A stretch of DNA of 64,000 nt. It comes from JAAYEA01 sp012689325. Its GTDB lineage: Bacteria > Chloroflexota > Anaerolineae > JAAYEA01. The notes under the pieces were generated by a model that was not told the DNA's origin, did not search any database, and was given only the letters and a program-made list of their open reading frames with translations. This document shows positions 17,624 to 26,412 of this stretch, one piece after another. The stretch is from contig DAITVZ010000016.1 of NCBI GenBank assembly GCA_036841525.1, positions 8,504-72,503 of the forward strand. The letters are read 5' to 3'. Every line of letters starts with the position of its first letter. Position 1 is the first letter of the stretch. The position numbers were made by a program, and so were the translations under genes.

Positions 17624-19870
17624 CTAAACGCGAGCCGCGTCGCCGGACTCGACCAGCACCTCACGAGGACGGCTGCCGCCCGGCGAGGGGCCCACAATGC
17701 CCTTCTCCTCCATGAGATCGATCAGGCGCGACGCCCGGGTATAACCGATACGCAATTTGCGCTGCAACAGCGAGACGGAGGCGCGTCCCTCTTCGCAGAC
17801 GATCTCGATCGCCTCCTGAAGCAGGGAATCGCCGTCGCCGTCCTCCTCCGCAGGCGCCGCGGAGGGCTCGCCAGGCAAGCCGTCGAACAAGGGCTTTTGC
17901 ACCAGCGGCGCGTCTGCCGCCAGGGGGCGCTCCAGGCTCAGCCCCTTCCAATAGCGCACCAACCGCTCCAGCTCGAGATCGGTCACATAGCAGCCCTGGA
18001 TGCGCGCCAGCTTGCTGGAATCGGGCGGCATATAGAGCATGTCGCCGCTGCCCAGCAATTGCTCCGCGCCGGGGGTGTCCAAGATCACCCGCGAATCCAC
18101 CTGCGAGGTGACGGCAAAGCTAATGCGTGCCGGGAAATTGGCCTTGATCAGGCCGGTGACCACGTCCACCGAGGGGCGCTGCGTGGCGATCACCAGGTGG
18201 ATGCCGGTGGCCCGCGCCATCTGGGCGATACGGCAGATGTGGCGCTCCACGTCGTCCGGCGCGGCCATCATGATATCCGCCAATTCGTCGATAAAGATCA
18301 CCAGGAAAGGCAGGGTGGGCTGGCCCTTGGCCTCCATCTGCTGGTTATAAGACTCGATATTCCTGGCCCCCGCCGCCGAAAACATCTGATACCGGCGCTC
18401 CATCTCGCGCGTAGCCCATTTGAGCGTCTCCACCACCCGCGCCACCTCGGTGATCACCGGCGAGAGCAGGTGAGGGATGCCATTGAGCTGTACCATCTCG
18501 ACCATCTTGGGGTCCACCAGCAAGAGGCGGAGGGTGTCCGGCGTGTGGGTGCAGAGCAAGCAAGTGATCAGCGCGTTGATGCAGGCCGATTTGCCCGAGC
18601 CGGTGGCGCCTGCCACCAGCAGGTGGGGCATGGATGCCAGGTTGGCGACCACCGGCTGGCCGGAGACGTCGCGCCCCAGCGCGATCATCAGCTTGTCCTT
18701 GCGCGGCTTGAAATCCTCGACCTCCATGACCCCGCGCAACGAGACCACCGCCACCTGGGCGTTGGGCACTTCCAGGCCCACCACCGACCTCCCCGGCACC
18801 GGCGCCTCGATGCGGATCGGCGAAGCGGCCAACGCCAGCTCCAGATCCTTGCCCAGCGCGCTGATGCGATTCACCTTGACCTTGGCCTGGCGAATCTCGC
18901 CGTTCTTTTCGCGATGCTCCACATAGCCCGGCTCGACGCCGAACTGGGTGACCGTCGGCCCCTGGTTCACCTCGGTGACTTTGCCGGGGACGCCAAAGCT
19001 GGTCAGCGTCTCCTCGATGATGCGGACGCGATGGCGGATTTCGGACTGGCTGATGTCTTGCTCGGTGGTTTCGTCGAGGATGCTCGCCACGGAGGGCAGG
19101 CGCCAGGGAGAGGGCTCGCCGCCGATGACGCGCGGCTGCAAGGGCGTGGCCTCGGAGGCGGCGGGCCTGGGCGCGAACTTGGCTTTGACCGCTTCCATCA
19201 GGGGTTTGGCCCCTTCGGACTTGGCCTTGTTCAAGAGCTTGGCGGGCAAGCCATTCTGCTGAGGCTGGGAGGGCGCCGAGATCACCACCTGGCCCGCCTT
19301 GCGGGCGCGATAGCTGGCCACGGCGTCCCGGATCGCCTCCCGAACCTGCGCCAGGAGCGCCAGCGTCGAGATGTCAAAGGCCAGCACGATGCCCAACACC
19401 AGCAGCGTGACCAGGATCACGAACATGCCCAGCCGCCCGACCCAGGCGACAAAGGTCTGCTGCATAAACAGCCCGACCAGGCCGCCCCCGGCTCCCGCTT
19501 GGGCCAGGGCCTGGGGATCATCGGCGAAGGCATGGAACCAGCCGAGCATGGCCACCAACAGCACCGCCAGCCCCGCCCACCGCTCCCCGCTCACCGTGGG
19601 AGCGGCGTCAAAGCTGCGCAGGAAAAGGATCAGTCCCACCGCCCCCATGACGAGGCAAATGGGCAATACGCCCCAGCCAAAGCTGGTGCGCAACAGGCCG
19701 ATCCAGGCCTCGGTGACCACGCCACGGCTCAGGGAAAGGAGGCTCAGCAGGGTCAGAAAAGCTATGGCGATCAGCAGAATGCCGCTGGTCCGCAGCAGGC
19801 TCTTGCTGGAAATGCCTTGGGGAGGTGGCGCCTTGGTCGATTTTCTCGGGCTCGAACGCCGTTTGGTCAT
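17624..19870 (-). CDS. ftsK: DNA translocase FtsK/SpoIIIE
   Basis: 748 aa. Four membrane helices occupy about residues 25-180. The motor domain has LVAGATGSGKSACINALIT (Walker A), LPFLVIFIDELADIMM (Walker B) and IHLVIATQRPSVDVVTGLIK. The C-terminal gamma winged helix is present (LLQRKLRIGYTRASRLIDLMEEKGIVG), which reads KOPS-like polarity sequences. FtsK pumps chromosomal DNA through the septum during division and activates dimer resolution. It is complete; its start lies just beside the assembly gap, whose flanks hold a TATAAT-containing upstream region. Confidence 0.95.
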   Translation of the reverse strand: MTKRRSSPRKSTKAPPPQGISSKSLLRTSGILLIAIAFLTLLSLLSLSRGVVTEAWIGLLRTSFGWGVLPICLVMGAVGLILFLRSFDAAPTVSGERWAGLAVLLVAMLGWFHAFADDPQALAQAGAGGGLVGLFMQQTFVAWVGRLGMFVILVTLLVLGIVLAFDISTLALLAQVREAIRDAVASYRARKAGQVVISAPSQPQQNGLPAKLLNKAKSEGAKPLMEAVKAKFAPRPAASEATPLQPRVIGGEPSPWRLPSVASILDETTEQDISQSEIRHRVRIIEETLTSFGVPGKVTEVNQGPTVTQFGVEPGYVEHREKNGEIRQAKVKVNRISALGKDLELALAASPIRIEAPVPGRSVVGLEVPNAQVAVVSLRGVMEVEDFKPRKDKLMIALGRDVSGQPVVANLASMPHLLVAGATGSGKSACINALITCLLCTHTPDTLRLLLVDPKMVEMVQLNGIPHLLSPVITEVARVVETLKWATREMERRYQMFSAAGARNIESYNQQMEAKGQPTLPFLVIFIDELADIMMAAPDDVERHICRIAQMARATGIHLVIATQRPSVDVVTGLIKANFPARISFAVTSQVDSRVILDTPGAEQLLGSGDMLYMPPDSSKLARIQGCYVTDLELERLVRYWKGLSLERPLAADAPLVQKPLFDGLPGEPSAAPAEEDGDGDSLLQEAIEIVCEEGRASVSLLQRKLRIGYTRASRLIDLMEEKGIVGPSPGGSRPREVLVESGDAARV

Positions 19871-20075
19871 GACTCGTCCCGACAGCTGCCCTCAGGATGT
19901 GCTGAGGCATATTATAGCACNNNNNNNNNNNNNNNNNNNNNNNNNNNNNNNNNNNNNNNNNNNNNNNNNNNNNNNNNNNNNNNNNNNNNNNNNNNNNNNN
20001 NNNNNNNNNNNNNNNNNNNNGTCATGACTCGTCCCGACAGCTGCCCTCAGGATGTGCTGAGGCATATTATAGCAC
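19866..20075. other. Scaffold gap flanked by identical 55-bp copies
   Basis: The 100 N bases at 19921-20020 are bordered by 19866-19920 and 20021-20075, which are identical 55-mers running from GTCATGACTCG to ATTATAGCAC. The end of one contig overlaps the start of the next, so the gap is probably artificial and the real sequence continues through one copy. The region 19871-20224 otherwise holds only the upstream region of ftsK and of the aldolase gene. Confidence 0.85.
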
Positions 20076-20224
20076 CACCTGATACAATGAGAAAATGCCA
20101 TCGAACACCCCGCCCGGGCGCAATTCCGGGCCCCACACGGCCACGGTTTGGGTGATCCTTGTGCCCAGTTTGACACGGCATGTCATTTGTGGTATCCCTT
20201 CCTGGAATTTGCGGAGGGAAAAGA

Positions 20225-20842
20225 ATGGAAGCGAGAGAAGAGGAAATCCGCCAGCGGGTCGTGGCCATTGGCCGCCTGATGTACCAGCGGTTTCTGACCG
20301 ATTCAGCGGGCGGCAATATCAGCGTCAGGATAGGCGAGCGGGTCCTCTCCACGCCGCGCTACGCCGGAAGCAAACGGCAATGGCAGCTCGAGCCGGAACA
20401 GCTCGTCTTGGTGGACCCCGAGCGCCTGACGGAAGAGCAGGCCGCCCGAATCTCCCGCGAGATTCAGGCGCATTTTGCCATCTATAGGGCGCTGCCCCAG
20501 GCAGGCGCGGTGATCCATGCGCACCCCCGTTACGTGATGCCCTTCGCCACGCTGGGCTTGCCCATCCCCCCAGTCTGGGAGGACACGCTCAAGTTCGGCA
20601 CCATCGGGCTGGTGCCGGAAGCCCCCGCGCACTCGGCCGAGCTGGCCGAGGCGGTGGCGCAGGCGCTATTGCCCCAGGCCGCCGCCCTGCAAAAGCACGG
20701 GCTGGCGGTGCTGATCCCCAAGCACGGCATCGTGGTGGCTGGCCGCGACCTGGACGACGCCTATGACACGTTGGAGCGCATCAACGGCAACGCCGAATGC
20801 ATCCTGCTTTGCCGCCTGCTGGAGCCGTCGAATAGGACCTAA
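20225..20842 (+). CDS. Class II aldolase/adducin family protein
   Basis: 205 aa; the ATG at 20225 follows GGAGGGAAAAG. The fold landmarks are TDSAGGNISVRIG (substrate-phosphate loop), AVIHAHPRYVMPFATLGLPIPP with the zinc-binding HxH pair, and LIPKHGIVVAGRDLDDAYDTLERI, which provides the third His. Family members are L-fuculose-phosphate or ribulose-phosphate aldolases and epimerases; the usual C-terminal substrate cues do not settle which. The gene stands alone on the plus strand just after the gap. Confidence 0.85.
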   Translation: MEAREEEIRQRVVAIGRLMYQRFLTDSAGGNISVRIGERVLSTPRYAGSKRQWQLEPEQLVLVDPERLTEEQAARISREIQAHFAIYRALPQAGAVIHAHPRYVMPFATLGLPIPPVWEDTLKFGTIGLVPEAPAHSAELAEAVAQALLPQAAALQKHGLAVLIPKHGIVVAGRDLDDAYDTLERINGNAECILLCRLLEPSNRT

Positions 20843-20848
20843 GTAACA

Positions 20849-20877
20849 TTGACGAGCAAGACCGAGCGCTATATAGT
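20849..20877 (+). promoter_or_regulatory. Sigma-70 promoter for the DNRLRE-domain gene
   Basis: TTGACG (20849-20854), 17-base spacer, TATAGT (20872-20877), 55 bases before the ATG at 20932. Confidence 0.8.
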
Positions 20878-20931
20878 AACATGAGATGCCCTGTCTAGCT
20901 CAGGCTTCCCCAAGAGGAAAGGAGCGAGCCC

Positions 20932-22629
20932 ATGCCTGGTCAGAAGAATCGCGAGCCTGCCCGCCCTGCTGCGGCGCCGGGCGTTGCCAGTCGGCGCTAT
21001 GCCCTCGCGCTGGGCTTTCTGGTGCTCCTGGCTCTGCTATCGTTTGCGGCACAGCCCGTGCCCTCGCTCTCCGCCGAGCCAGTGTCGACCTTGGCCGCAG
21101 AGCTCGTCGTGGCCACCCCCGCGGCGGATCTCGCGGCGGCGGTGGTCTATACCGTGGACAAGTGCCCCCCCAGCTTTCAGAAGTCGGTCTATAACCAGAC
21201 CGAGGTGGTGTACTTGCACGGCACCGGCTTTGCCCCCTATGAGCCGATCTACTGGGACATCTGGGGCATGCCCGGGAGTTGCGACGCCGACAAGCGCATC
21301 GCCCACAGCCGCATGACCGCCAGTTGGAATGGCTCCTTCTGCATCTATTCCTACACGGTGGCCGGCGACGACTGCGGCACCTACAAGGTCGTGGTCAATG
21401 GCGCCTTTGTGACCTACTATGATGTGCCCCGCTCCCTGGGTCCCACCGCCACGGCCACCGGCACCGCCACCCTCACGCCCACCGTGACCCCTACTTTCCC
21501 GCCCACGCCGTACACCTTTACAGGGTATGTTTACGAAGAGCTGCGCGACTCTGGCGGCGCCAGCCCCGCGGCCACCGCGCCGCTGTCGGGCGTTCAGATG
21601 GAGCTGTACACCGGACGGGGCGAAAGCTGGACGCTGGTGGATCGCGCTACCACCACCCAGAGCGGCTGGTTCGCGCTGGACCACGTCACTGAACTCGAGT
21701 CGCCGCGTTTTCGCATCGTCGAGATCGACCCGCCCGGCTACGAGTCAGTGCGCGCCGTCAGGCCGCCGCTGTATGGCATCGTGGTGGACCCCAACACCAT
21801 CGAGATGCGCATGCCCTACGGCGAGCAAGCGGGCGCCCTGTCCTTCTATGACCGCGTGGCCGACGCGACGCCTTGGCCCACCGCCACGCCGACGGTGACC
21901 GGCACGCCGCCCACCGAGACCCCCACCCTCACGCCCATCCCGCAGGACGAGATCAAGACCGTGGTCCTGCAACAGGGCCTGGATGGCTACACCGGCGTCG
22001 AGGACACCTATATCACCTCCTGGTTCCTGTACGAGAACTATGCCCGCTACAACATGATGTCCGTCCGCTCCGATGACCGGATGTCGCCCATGTTGCGCTT
22101 CGACCTATCCTTCATCCCGCCCAACTCGACGATCATCGACGCGACGTTGAGCCTCTACGTCCCCAGCGCGGGGCCGCACCCGATGCGCGTCGAGGCCTAT
22201 CGGGTCTATCGCCCCTGGGTCGTCTCCGAGGTAAACTGGATCGAGGCCTCCAAGAAATACAAGTGGGCCGAATGGGGCGCGAACAAGCTCGGCCAGGACC
22301 GCGCCGAGGCCGCGGAGGATGGGGTGGACCTCACCGCCGTGGGCCGCTGGTACGACCTGAAGGTGACGCGGATGGCCCAAGAGTGGGTGAATGCCGAAGG
22401 ACAGAACCAGGGCGTCATCCTGAAAGGCTCGGCGGAAAGCGTCTCGGTGCAGTGGAACTATTACGCCTCCGAGTACTGGCAGACCGCCTATCGGCCCAAG
22501 CTGACCGTCGTCTATGCCCTGGGCCCGGCCACGCCGACCCCCACCCCCACCCGGCGCGCCACGGCCACGCCGACGGACACCGCCACGCCGACGCCAACCT
22601 GGTACATCCCCTTTGGCGGAACCAGATAA
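20932..22629 (+). CDS. Secreted DNRLRE-domain surface protein with Thr/Pro linkers
   Basis: 565 aa. A signal-anchor helix (residues about 22-40) leads an extracytoplasmic protein. An Ig-like N-terminal domain is followed by Thr/Pro linkers, a second Ig/SdrD-B-like domain (FTGYVYEELRDSGGASP, VQMELYTGRG, FRIVEIDPPGYE), another linker, and a C-terminal DNRLRE-type beta-sandwich: YTGVEDTYITSWFLYENY, MLRFDLSFIPPNSTIIDATL, TRMAQEWVNAEGQNQGVIL. It ends in PTPTPT-rich sequence. Such modules bind or break up cell-surface carbohydrate; no catalytic domain is visible. It has its own promoter and terminator. Confidence 0.75.
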   Translation: MPGQKNREPARPAAAPGVASRRYALALGFLVLLALLSFAAQPVPSLSAEPVSTLAAELVVATPAADLAAAVVYTVDKCPPSFQKSVYNQTEVVYLHGTGFAPYEPIYWDIWGMPGSCDADKRIAHSRMTASWNGSFCIYSYTVAGDDCGTYKVVVNGAFVTYYDVPRSLGPTATATGTATLTPTVTPTFPPTPYTFTGYVYEELRDSGGASPAATAPLSGVQMELYTGRGESWTLVDRATTTQSGWFALDHVTELESPRFRIVEIDPPGYESVRAVRPPLYGIVVDPNTIEMRMPYGEQAGALSFYDRVADATPWPTATPTVTGTPPTETPTLTPIPQDEIKTVVLQQGLDGYTGVEDTYITSWFLYENYARYNMMSVRSDDRMSPMLRFDLSFIPPNSTIIDATLSLYVPSAGPHPMRVEAYRVYRPWVVSEVNWIEASKKYKWAEWGANKLGQDRAEAAEDGVDLTAVGRWYDLKVTRMAQEWVNAEGQNQGVILKGSAESVSVQWNYYASEYWQTAYRPKLTVVYALGPATPTPTPTRRATATPTDTATPTPTWYIPFGGTR

Positions 22630-22648
22630 CAGCACAGGACCTGAGACC

Positions 22649-22679
22649 AGAGGGCTGCTCGCGAGCAGCCCTCTTTTTG
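22649..22679 (+). terminator. Intrinsic terminator
   Basis: GAGGGCTGCTC and GAGCAGCCCTC form a stem followed by TTTTT, 20 bases after the DNRLRE gene. Confidence 0.88.
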
Positions 22680-22700
22680 TGCAACGGGCGCGGCCAGCAA

Positions 22701-22729
22701 TTGGCGATTCCCCTGTCCTATGCTATTAT
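22701..22729 (+). promoter_or_regulatory. Sigma-70 promoter for the URO-D-like gene
   Basis: TTGGCG (22701-22706), 17-base spacer, TATTAT (22724-22729), 34 bases before the ATG at 22764. Confidence 0.7.
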
Positions 22730-22763
22730 ATGGTGCCTTTGAAACCCTTGTTGTGGAGGCTAG

Positions 22764-23825
22764 ATGCTGACGTATAAGGAAGATTGGGGGACCGCCAAGC
22801 AACGCCTGTTGGCCTGGTGGGACCGCGAGATCATCGATCGCGTGGTGATACAGGTGACGGCTCCCCGCCCCGGACGGCGCGTGGTGACGCCGCCCGACGA
22901 TCTCGTGCGTCGCTGGACGGACGTGGATTACGTGCTGGACGCCGCCGAGGCGCGCTTGGAAGGAACCTACTACGCCGGGGAGTCTTTCCCCTGCTACTGG
23001 CCCAACCTTGGCCCCGACGTGTTCGCCGGCTATTTGGGCTGCGAGATCCAGTTCGGCGAGAACACCAGTTGGTCCGTGCCCTTTGTCAAGGAATGGTGGC
23101 AGTTCCCCTGCGTCCAGTTCGACCGCCAGAACCGCTGGTGGGAGCTGACCCAGCTCATGCTGGAGCGCGGCGGTGAGCGTTTCCAGGGCAAGGCCATCCT
23201 CGGCTTTACCGACATCCACGGCGGCGGCGATGCCGTGGCCGCGCTGCGCGACCCGCAGACCCTGGCCCTGGACCTGGTCGATCACCCGGAAGAGGTGCTC
23301 ATGGCCATGGAGTGCGTCGAGTCGATCTGGTTCGACGTCTATGCCGAGCAACTCGACCTGATCCGCCAGTACTCGGCCGGGGCCAGCACCTGGATGAACC
23401 TCTGGCACCCCGGCAAATGGTACCCGGTCAGTTGCGACTTTATCTGCATGATCTCGCCCGCGATGGTAGAGAAATTCATCCTGCCCGAGCTGCTGGCTGA
23501 GATCAGCTATTTGGACCGCAGCATCTTTCACTTGGACGGCCCCGGCGCGCTCAAGCATCTGGACGCCTTGCTCGCCATCGACAAGCTGGGCGCGATCCAG
23601 TGGGTCCCCGGCGCCAACAGCGGCCCCATCGCCCAATGGTTCCCCATCCTGAAAAGGATTCAGGCAGCGGGCAAGGGGCTGCAAATCCACATCGAGCCGC
23701 GCGAGCTGGAGAGCGTGATGGAGACGCTGCGGCCCGAGGGGCTGTGCATCTGCACCGGCGCTTCCACCATCGAAGAGGCCGATGCGCTGGTCCAACGCGC
23801 CAAAGCACTGACCCACGCCAGATGA
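22764..23825 (+). CDS. Uroporphyrinogen decarboxylase-fold (URO-D/MtaA-like) protein
   Basis: 353 aa. The sequence has the URO-D barrel layout, with GFTDIHGGGDAVAALRDPQTLALDLVDHP near the middle, MWHPGKWYP-like and FICMISPAMVEKFILPELLAEI following, then FHLDGPGALKHLDALLAI, IQWVPGANSG and a late ICTGASTIEEADALVQRA. Uncharacterised members of this fold are mostly corrinoid methyltransferases rather than heme enzymes. It has its own promoter and is followed by a DinB-family gene 42 bases on. The substrate is unknown. Confidence 0.7.
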   Translation: MLTYKEDWGTAKQRLLAWWDREIIDRVVIQVTAPRPGRRVVTPPDDLVRRWTDVDYVLDAAEARLEGTYYAGESFPCYWPNLGPDVFAGYLGCEIQFGENTSWSVPFVKEWWQFPCVQFDRQNRWWELTQLMLERGGERFQGKAILGFTDIHGGGDAVAALRDPQTLALDLVDHPEEVLMAMECVESIWFDVYAEQLDLIRQYSAGASTWMNLWHPGKWYPVSCDFICMISPAMVEKFILPELLAEISYLDRSIFHLDGPGALKHLDALLAIDKLGAIQWVPGANSGPIAQWFPILKRIQAAGKGLQIHIEPRELESVMETLRPEGLCICTGASTIEEADALVQRAKALTHAR

Positions 23826-23867
23826 TCCCGCCGACGCGGGCGCGGGGAGCAGCGAAAGGAGAGCGGC

Positions 23868-24416
23868 ATGGCGATCGGCAAGCACGACTGCAAGGTGGCA
23901 GCCGACATCGACCTGCGCGGAGCCATCGCCGTGGGCCTGGACGAGGCCTTTACCGCGTTGGAAGAGGCGATCCACGACCTCAGCGATGAGCAGCTTCAGG
24001 ATTTCCCCGTGGCGGGCAAAAACAATATCGCCTGGATCGTGATGCACTGCCTGGATAACCTGGACCAGTGCGCCAACGGGATCGCCGGCGGCGAGCGCTG
24101 CATGGCCTATGAGAGGCGCTGGGACCTGTGGAAGTGCGCCCCGGAGGACCGCCCACAGCCAGGCGACCCCTTCCCGACCCGGGAAGCCATGATGGCGTTG
24201 CTGCATCAGGTCCGCAAGGTCGCGCAGACCACGCTGGATAACCTCAGCGAGGAAGCGCTGACGGCTCGCACTGTGACGCATTCCATCAAAAAGAGCCGCG
24301 CCGACTTTTATATGCGCGCGATCTACCACGCCATGTCGCACCTGCGGCAGATTTGGCTGCTCCGCGGCGCGTTGGGCCTGGCCGAGGGCCCCTGGCCGGA
24401 GCAGCACTGGTCATAG
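23868..24416 (+). CDS. DinB family (DinB/YfiT four-helix-bundle) protein
   Basis: 182 aa of helical bundle. The presumed metal-binding histidines are in AWIVMHCLDNLDQCANG (about residue 60) and in YHAMSHLRQIWLLRGALG (about 146-163). DinB superfamily proteins are metal-dependent bundles, many serving as thiol or bacillithiol transferases; the specific reaction is unknown. A GAAAGGAG ribosome site precedes the ATG. It follows the URO-D-like gene in the same direction. Confidence 0.75.
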   Translation: MAIGKHDCKVAADIDLRGAIAVGLDEAFTALEEAIHDLSDEQLQDFPVAGKNNIAWIVMHCLDNLDQCANGIAGGERCMAYERRWDLWKCAPEDRPQPGDPFPTREAMMALLHQVRKVAQTTLDNLSEEALTARTVTHSIKKSRADFYMRAIYHAMSHLRQIWLLRGALGLAEGPWPEQHWS

Positions 24417-24434
24417 CGCCGCGCCGGCCGGTTT

Positions 24435-24463
24435 TTGACAACCGCGCTGCCTTGTGCTATAGT
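24435..24463 (+). promoter_or_regulatory. Sigma-70 promoter of the thiamine operon
   Basis: TTGACA (24435-24440), 17-base spacer, TATAGT (24458-24463), placing the transcription start just before the TPP riboswitch. Confidence 0.88.
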
Positions 24464-24485
24464 GGGTTCCGACAAGTTTATATCT

Positions 24486-24604
24486 CGTGCTAGGGGAGCG
24501 GGCGGCATGACCTGCCGCCAAAAGCTGAGAGGATGCCCCGGCCAGCGCCGGTGAGCATCGACCCTTTGAACCTGACCTGGATAATGCCAGCGCAGGGAAG
24601 CATG
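24486..24604 (+). promoter_or_regulatory. TPP riboswitch (THI element)
   Basis: The aptamer's conserved cores are present: GCTGAGAGGAT (24524-24534), ACCCTTTGAACCTGACCTGG (24561-24580) and ATAATGCCAGCGCAGGGAAG (24581-24600). P1 is closed by CGTGCT (24486-24491) pairing with AGCATG (24599-24604). It binds thiamine pyrophosphate and, with the terminator directly downstream, should switch the thi operon off when TPP is plentiful. Confidence 0.96.
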
Positions 24605-24617
24605 GCCTGACCCGCAT

Positions 24618-24653
24618 CAGCCGTCGCTTATCCCTGCCGACGGCTGTTTTTAT
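24618..24653 (+). terminator. Riboswitch-controlled intrinsic terminator
   Basis: AGCCGTC (24619-24625) and GACGGCT (24639-24645) form the stem, followed by a T run; it sits 14 bases after the aptamer and 12 bases before thiN, the layout of a transcription-terminating expression platform. Confidence 0.85.
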
Positions 24654-24664
24654 TGGGAGCCAAG

Positions 24665-25309
24665 ATGAAAGCTCTGGTGATACTGAACGGCGAGGTGCAA
24701 GGCAGCGCCCGGGAGCGCGCGCAGGCGCGAGATGCCGCCTGGTGCATCGCCGCCGATGGCGGGGCGCACAACGCCCGGCGCCTGGGGCTTTGGCCGGACG
24801 TGATCGTCGGCGATTTGGACTCGGTGGCGGGTGAGCTGCTGGCCGAGCTGCAGGCGCGAGGCTGCCAGGTTATCCGGCACTCGCCGCGCAAAGACGAGAC
24901 CGACGCCGAGCTAGCCCTGTTGGAGGCGGTCCGCCGGGGGGCCACGGAGATCCGTATCCTGGGCGCGCTGGGCGGGCGGTTCGACCACGCCCTGGCCAAC
25001 ATCCTGCTGCTGACCATGCCCGGTTTGCAGGGAATCCCAACCCGCATCGTCACCCACGAGGCGATGATCTCGCTGATCCACGGCGAGGCCGAGATCGCCG
25101 GAGCGATTGGGGACACGGTTTCGCTCCTGCCGCTGGGCGGCGATGCGGTGGGCATCGTCACCGAGGGGTTGGAGTACCCCCTGCGCGACGAGACCCTCTA
25201 CCTCGGGCCGGCCCGCGGCGTGAGCAACGTCTTGACCGCGCCGGTGGCCCGCGTCCGCTTGCGGGAGGGGCTGCTGTTAGCGATACACTATCCTGGGAGG
25301 CAATCATGA
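24665..25309 (+). CDS. thiN: Thiamine diphosphokinase (thiamine pyrophosphokinase)
   Basis: 214 aa from the ATG at 24665 (GGGAG upstream); a TTG at 24653 is less likely because it lies in the terminator T run. The catalytic domain shows WCIAADGGAHNARRLGLWPD, VIVGDLDSV, SPRKDETDAELALLEA and ILGALGGRFDHALANILLL, all characteristic. The C-terminal half is the thiamine-binding beta sandwich (LLPLGGDAVGIVTEGLEYPL, GVSNVL). It transfers pyrophosphate from ATP to thiamine, giving TPP, the ligand of the riboswitch upstream. Its stop overlaps the next start (ATGA). Confidence 0.95.
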   Translation: MKALVILNGEVQGSARERAQARDAAWCIAADGGAHNARRLGLWPDVIVGDLDSVAGELLAELQARGCQVIRHSPRKDETDAELALLEAVRRGATEIRILGALGGRFDHALANILLLTMPGLQGIPTRIVTHEAMISLIHGEAEIAGAIGDTVSLLPLGGDAVGIVTEGLEYPLRDETLYLGPARGVSNVLTAPVARVRLREGLLLAIHYPGRQS

Positions 25310-25593
25310 GCGATCCCGTGACCGTGAGCTTGGAGGTGATCCCGCTCTGCGAGGACCCCTTCCCCGTGGTGGACCAGGCCATCGCCGTGATCCAGCGCTC
25401 CGGCGTGCGCTATGAGGTCGGCCCGCACGAGACGACCATGGAGGGTCCGCTGGACGACCTCCTCGAGATCGTCAAGGCGGGGCACCGCGCCTGCCTGGAG
25501 GCGGGGGCCAAGAACGTCGTCACCATCGTCAAGATCGTCGAGAGCGCGACGGGCACGACCATCGACGACAAGGTAGGCAAGTACCGTGAATGA
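25306..25593 (+). CDS. Thiamine-binding YkoF/MTH1187-family protein
   Basis: 95 aa, about the normal single-domain length. It starts VTVSLEVIPLCEDPFPVVDQAI and has SGVRYEVGPHETTMEGPLDDLLEIVKAGH, the conserved ligand-pocket segment of the MTH1187/YkoF family, ending with ESATGTTIDDKVGKY. Relatives bind thiamine or its HMP precursor and are encoded with thiamine transporters. Its start overlaps thiN and its end overlaps the permease gene, so the five genes are one translationally coupled operon under the riboswitch. Confidence 0.9.
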   Translation: MSDPVTVSLEVIPLCEDPFPVVDQAIAVIQRSGVRYEVGPHETTMEGPLDDLLEIVKAGHRACLEAGAKNVVTIVKIVESATGTTIDDKVGKYRE

Positions 25594-26395
25594 CCCGCGT
25601 TGGAGGCAGGGCGCCCAAGCCCTGCGCGGCAGGCTGCCGGCCCTCGCGCTGCTGGCCGCGCTGCTGGCCCTGTGGGAGCTATACGCCCTCACCGGCCTGA
25701 CGCCGCGTTGGGTGCTGCCCAGCCCCAGCGACGTCTGGCGGGCGGGGGTGGAGGCCGCCGGGCTGATGGCCCCCCACGCCGCGCAGACCATGCTCGAGAC
25801 GGTGGTGGGGCTGGCGCTGGCCATCGTGGGCGGGCTGGCCCTGGCGGTTGGCATCGACCTCTACGACCTGCTGCGCCGGGCGATGTACCCGTTGCTGGTG
25901 GCCTCGCAGACCATCCCCATCATGGCCCTGGCCCCGCTGCTGATCATCTGGTTCGGCTATGGCCTGTTGCCCAAGGTGGTGGTGGTCTGGCTCGTCTGCT
26001 TTTTTCCCATCGCCATCAACACCGCCGACGGGCTGAACGGCGCGGACCCGGACGCGACGGCGCTGTTGCGCAGCATGGGCGCCACCCGCTGGCAGATCTT
26101 TCGCAAGCAGCGGCTGCCGGGGGCGCTGCCGGCCTTTTTCACCGGCCTCAAGATCGCCGTGACCTATAGCGTCGTGGGGGCCATCATCGGCGAGTGGGTG
26201 GGGGCCAGCCAGGGCTTGGGCGTGTTCATGCTGCGCGCCTCCAACGCCTTTTTGACGGCCCGCGTCTTTGCCGCCATCGCCGTGACCTCGCTGCTGAGCG
26301 TGGCGCTGTTCCTGCTGGTGGCCGCCCTCGAGCGGCTGGCCATCCCCTGGTACTTTGCCGCGGCCAAGCGCGAGCAGTGGGAAGAGATCAAGTAA
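25586..26395 (+). CDS. ABC transporter permease for a thiamine precursor (ThiX-like)
   Basis: 269 aa from a GTG at 25586 that overlaps the preceding stop. Six hydrophobic segments and the NitT/TauT-type cytoplasmic loop TALLRSMGATRWQIFRKQRLPGALP (EAA motif region, about residues 150-175) are seen, with IGEWVGASQGLG after it. The neighbours, a THI5/NMT1-like binding protein and an ATPase, make this the membrane part of a pyrimidine-type thiamine-precursor importer. Confidence 0.9.
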   Translation: MNDPRWRQGAQALRGRLPALALLAALLALWELYALTGLTPRWVLPSPSDVWRAGVEAAGLMAPHAAQTMLETVVGLALAIVGGLALAVGIDLYDLLRRAMYPLLVASQTIPIMALAPLLIIWFGYGLLPKVVVVWLVCFFPIAINTADGLNGADPDATALLRSMGATRWQIFRKQRLPGALPAFFTGLKIAVTYSVVGAIIGEWVGASQGLGVFMLRASNAFLTARVFAAIAVTSLLSVALFLLVAALERLAIPWYFAAAKREQWEEIK

Positions 26396-26412
26396 AGACT
26401 GAGGTGATCGAG

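Noticed and set aside
19866..20075. Attachment-site duplication flanking an integrated element
   Set aside because: Only N bases lie between the copies, and the 55-bp length fits a k-mer overlap.
17522..20155. Long plus-strand open frame of 877 codons crossing the gap
   Set aside because: It is the antisense of ftsK and the binding protein and reads through N bases; GC-rich antisense frames like this are common here (also 4917-6416, 22512-24407 and 40620-42254).
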